Origin: JAHRAH01 sp051009015
GTDB taxonomy: Bacteria; Pseudomonadota; Gammaproteobacteria; Tethybacterales; Persebacteraceae
DNA length: 15,736 bases
Direction: 5' to 3'
NCBI GenBank assembly: GCA_051009015.1
Contig: JBPCWZ010000058.1
Location: 1 to 15,736 of the forward strand
This document shows positions 14,332 through 15,736 of the stretch, piece after piece. The notes below the pieces were generated by a model. The model was not told the DNA's origin. It saw only the letters and a list, made by a program, of their open reading frames with translations, and did not search any database. Numbering within the stretch: the first letter of the stretch is position 1; every line of letters starts with the position of its first letter. Position numbers and translations under genes: made by a program.

Positions 14332-15682
14332 CGGTCGTTTTGGTATCAACTTCGCCGCGCAGGGCATGGGCGGTCGCTTCCACAATTCGCACCGGCAGCA
14401 TTTTGCCGATATCGGCGTCATCGGCGCGAAAGTTGACCGTGCGGTTGTTGGAAGTGCGACCGGACAAAAACCCGCGCCCGCGCTTTGCCGCGCCTTCGGC
14501 AAGGACATCATAAACCCGCCCGACCATTTGTTCGCTTGTCTTGCGCCCGTTTGCGGCGAGTTTGTCCTGCAGTTGCATCAGGCGGTGTTTTTTGTCCGCT
14601 TCCGGCGTGTCGTCCGGCAAGGTTGCGGCGGGCGTGCCCGGGCGCGGGCTGTATAAGAAACTGTAACTGAAATCAAAACCGACATCATCAACCAACTTCA
14701 TCGTTTTGGCAAAATCGTCATCGCTTTCGCCGGGAAAGCCGATAATAAAATCGCTGGTAATAGTCGCCTGCGGGCGGGCGCGGCGGATTTGGCGGATGAT
14801 GCTTTTGTATTCTATGGCGGTATAGCCGCGCTTCATCGCCGCCAAAATGCGGTCGGAGCCGGATTGTACCGGCAGGTGAATATGGTCGGCAAGTTTCGGC
14901 AAAGATGCAAAGGCATTTATCAGCCGCTCGCCAAACTCGGCGGGATGCGAAGTGGTAAAGCGCACCCGCTCAATAGCGGGGATGGCGCAAACACATTCCA
15001 GCAAAGCGGCAAAATCGGCAATGCCGCCATCGGCTTGATGGTTGTCAATGGCGGCGCGATAGGCATTGACATTCTGCCCCAACAGCACAACTTCGCGCGC
15101 GCCATTTGCCGCATGGCGGGCGACTTCGTCCAGCACGCCGGCAAGCGGGCGCGATATTTCCTCGCCGCGCGTGTAGGGAACAACGCAAAAAGAGCAGTAT
15201 TTGCTGCATCCTTCCATAATGGAAACAAAAGCGGACGGCGGCGAGAATGACGGCGGCGGCAGGTTGTCAAACTTTTCCATCTCCGGAAACGACACATCCA
15301 CTTGCGCCTTGCCGCTTTGGCGGCGGCGTTTTATCATCTGCGGCAGGCGGTGCAGGGTTTGGGGTCCAAAAACGACATCCACATAAGGCGCGCGCTCCAA
15401 TATCGCCCCGCCTTCCTGACTTGCCACACAACCGCCGACGCCGATGATGAGATTTTTGTTGCGTTCTTTGAGTTGCCGCGCCCGCCCGAGGTCCGAAAAC
15501 ACTTTCTCCTGCGCCTTTTCGCGCACCGAGCAGGTGTTGAAAAGGACGATATCGGCTTCTTCAATGGATTGTGCCGCATCGGCACTGCCGCCGAGCACAT
15601 CGGCAATGCGCGCCGAATCGTAGGCATTCATCTGGCAGCCGAAAGTCCGGACAAACAACTTCTCCCGCATCTGGCAAAACAT
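14318..15682 (-). CDS. miaB: tRNA-2-methylthio-N6-dimethylallyladenosine synthase
   Basis: A radical S-adenosylmethionine enzyme that methylthiolates i6A37 in tRNAs reading UNN codons. The N-terminal UPF0004 domain has the three auxiliary-cluster cysteines Cys16 (FGCQMN), Cys51 (NTCSVRE) and Cys85 (GGCVAS). The radical SAM cluster is Cys159, Cys163 and Cys166 in EGCSKYCSFC. The YTRGEE, LLGQNVNAY, HLPVQSGSD and DFIIGFPGE segments follow. A C-terminal TRAM domain (about 380-445) ends with NRTVNF and the VRIVEATAHALRGE region. The 454-residue length is normal. It is the first gene of the minus-strand operon here. The ATG at 15682 is preceded by a G-rich stretch; a second in-frame ATG at residue 5 is also possible. 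Confidence 0.95.
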   Translation of the reverse strand: MFCQMREKLFVRTFGCQMNAYDSARIADVLGGSADAAQSIEEADIVLFNTCSVREKAQEKVFSDLGRARQLKERNKNLIIGVGGCVASQEGGAILERAPYVDVVFGPQTLHRLPQMIKRRRQSGKAQVDVSFPEMEKFDNLPPPSFSPPSAFVSIMEGCSKYCSFCVVPYTRGEEISRPLAGVLDEVARHAANGAREVVLLGQNVNAYRAAIDNHQADGGIADFAALLECVCAIPAIERVRFTTSHPAEFGERLINAFASLPKLADHIHLPVQSGSDRILAAMKRGYTAIEYKSIIRQIRRARPQATITSDFIIGFPGESDDDFAKTMKLVDDVGFDFSYSFLYSPRPGTPAATLPDDTPEADKKHRLMQLQDKLAANGRKTSEQMVGRVYDVLAEGAAKRGRGFLSGRTSNNRTVNFRADDADIGKMLPVRIVEATAHALRGEVDTKTTDGAC

Positions 15683-15686
15683 TATA
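15681..15686 (-). promoter_or_regulatory. TATAAT box overlapping the miaB start
   Basis: The minus strand reads TATAATG, where ATG is the annotated miaB start. As a -10 box it would start RNA near 15674, after the first ATG and just before the in-frame ATG at residue 5 (15670). No -35 element is seen at the right distance, so it may be coincidental and the promoter may lie outside the window. Confidence 0.25.
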
Positions 15687-15713
15687 TCCCACCCCGCCCC
15701 CTTTTTGATAATG

Positions 15714-15736
15714 CCGCCTCTTTCGTCATTCCCGCC
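15714..15736. repeat. Partial dRS3-like repeat at window end
   Basis: This 23-base end of the window matches 9447-9469 except for one internal base and the last base. It contains CGTCATTCCCGC, the outer end of the 28-bp terminal repeat, with the same CCGCCTCTT flank. It is probably the edge of another copy upstream of miaB that continues beyond the window. Confidence 0.7.

Noticed and set aside
13439..14656. Plus-strand 405-codon open frame opposite phoH and miaB
   Set aside because: Low-complexity Ser/Pro/Ala translation antisense to two clear conserved genes; a GC-rich shadow.
1..15736. tRNA or rRNA genes
   Set aside because: I saw no cloverleaf with a GGTTCRA-type T arm or rRNA-like sequence on either strand by eye; a covariance search was not possible.

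Overview
The window is a piece of a proteobacterial chromosome, most likely gammaproteobacterial and possibly betaproteobacterial. The minus-strand order miaB-phoH(ybeZ)-ybeY-corC(ybeX)-lnt is a conserved operon of those groups, and birA-coaX and DUF4390-ntrY pairs occur there too. The DNA is GC-rich and TTG is the commonest leucine codon by eye. Genes are packed with overlapping ends, and clear Shine-Dalgarno sites are rare. I cannot name the species.

Region 1 (1-4220, plus strand) is one tight operon: biotin-protein ligase (birA), type III pantothenate kinase (coaX), an exported DUF4390 protein, and an NtrY-like membrane histidine kinase. All three junctions overlap. The kinase's usual partner, an NtrX response regulator, is not next to it.

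Region 2 (4221-9444, plus strand) is a complete type I restriction-modification system of the EcoEI/EcoAI kind, in the order hsdR-hsdS-hsdM. HsdR carries the nuclease and translocase motifs, HsdS has two target recognition halves, and HsdM has the N6-adenine methylase motifs. A TATAAT box and a 9-bp-arm palindrome precede hsdR.

Region 3 (9445-9685) has no gene. It is mostly a 182-bp element bounded by perfect 28-bp inverted repeats, each holding the palindrome ATTCCCGCGAAAGCGGGAAT, with several nested hairpins inside. The repeat matches the dRS3 pattern (ATTCCC-N8-GGGAAT) of neisserial mosaic elements. Part of another copy begins at the right edge of the window (15714-15736).

Region 4 (9686-10357, plus strand) is an MTA/SAH-nucleosidase-like protein with an N-terminal signal peptide, which is unusual for this family. 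It converges on lnt and their ends overlap by 11 bp.

Region 5 (15682 down to 10347, minus strand) is the miaB-phoH-ybeY-corC-lnt operon for tRNA modification, RNA/ribosome quality control and lipoprotein acylation. Between corC and lnt lies an undescribed 24-codon frame encoding a very basic Arg/Leu amphipathic peptide. It starts by ATGA overlap with the corC stop and ends 13 bp before lnt. This hidden microprotein and the structured repeat element are the two most interesting items.
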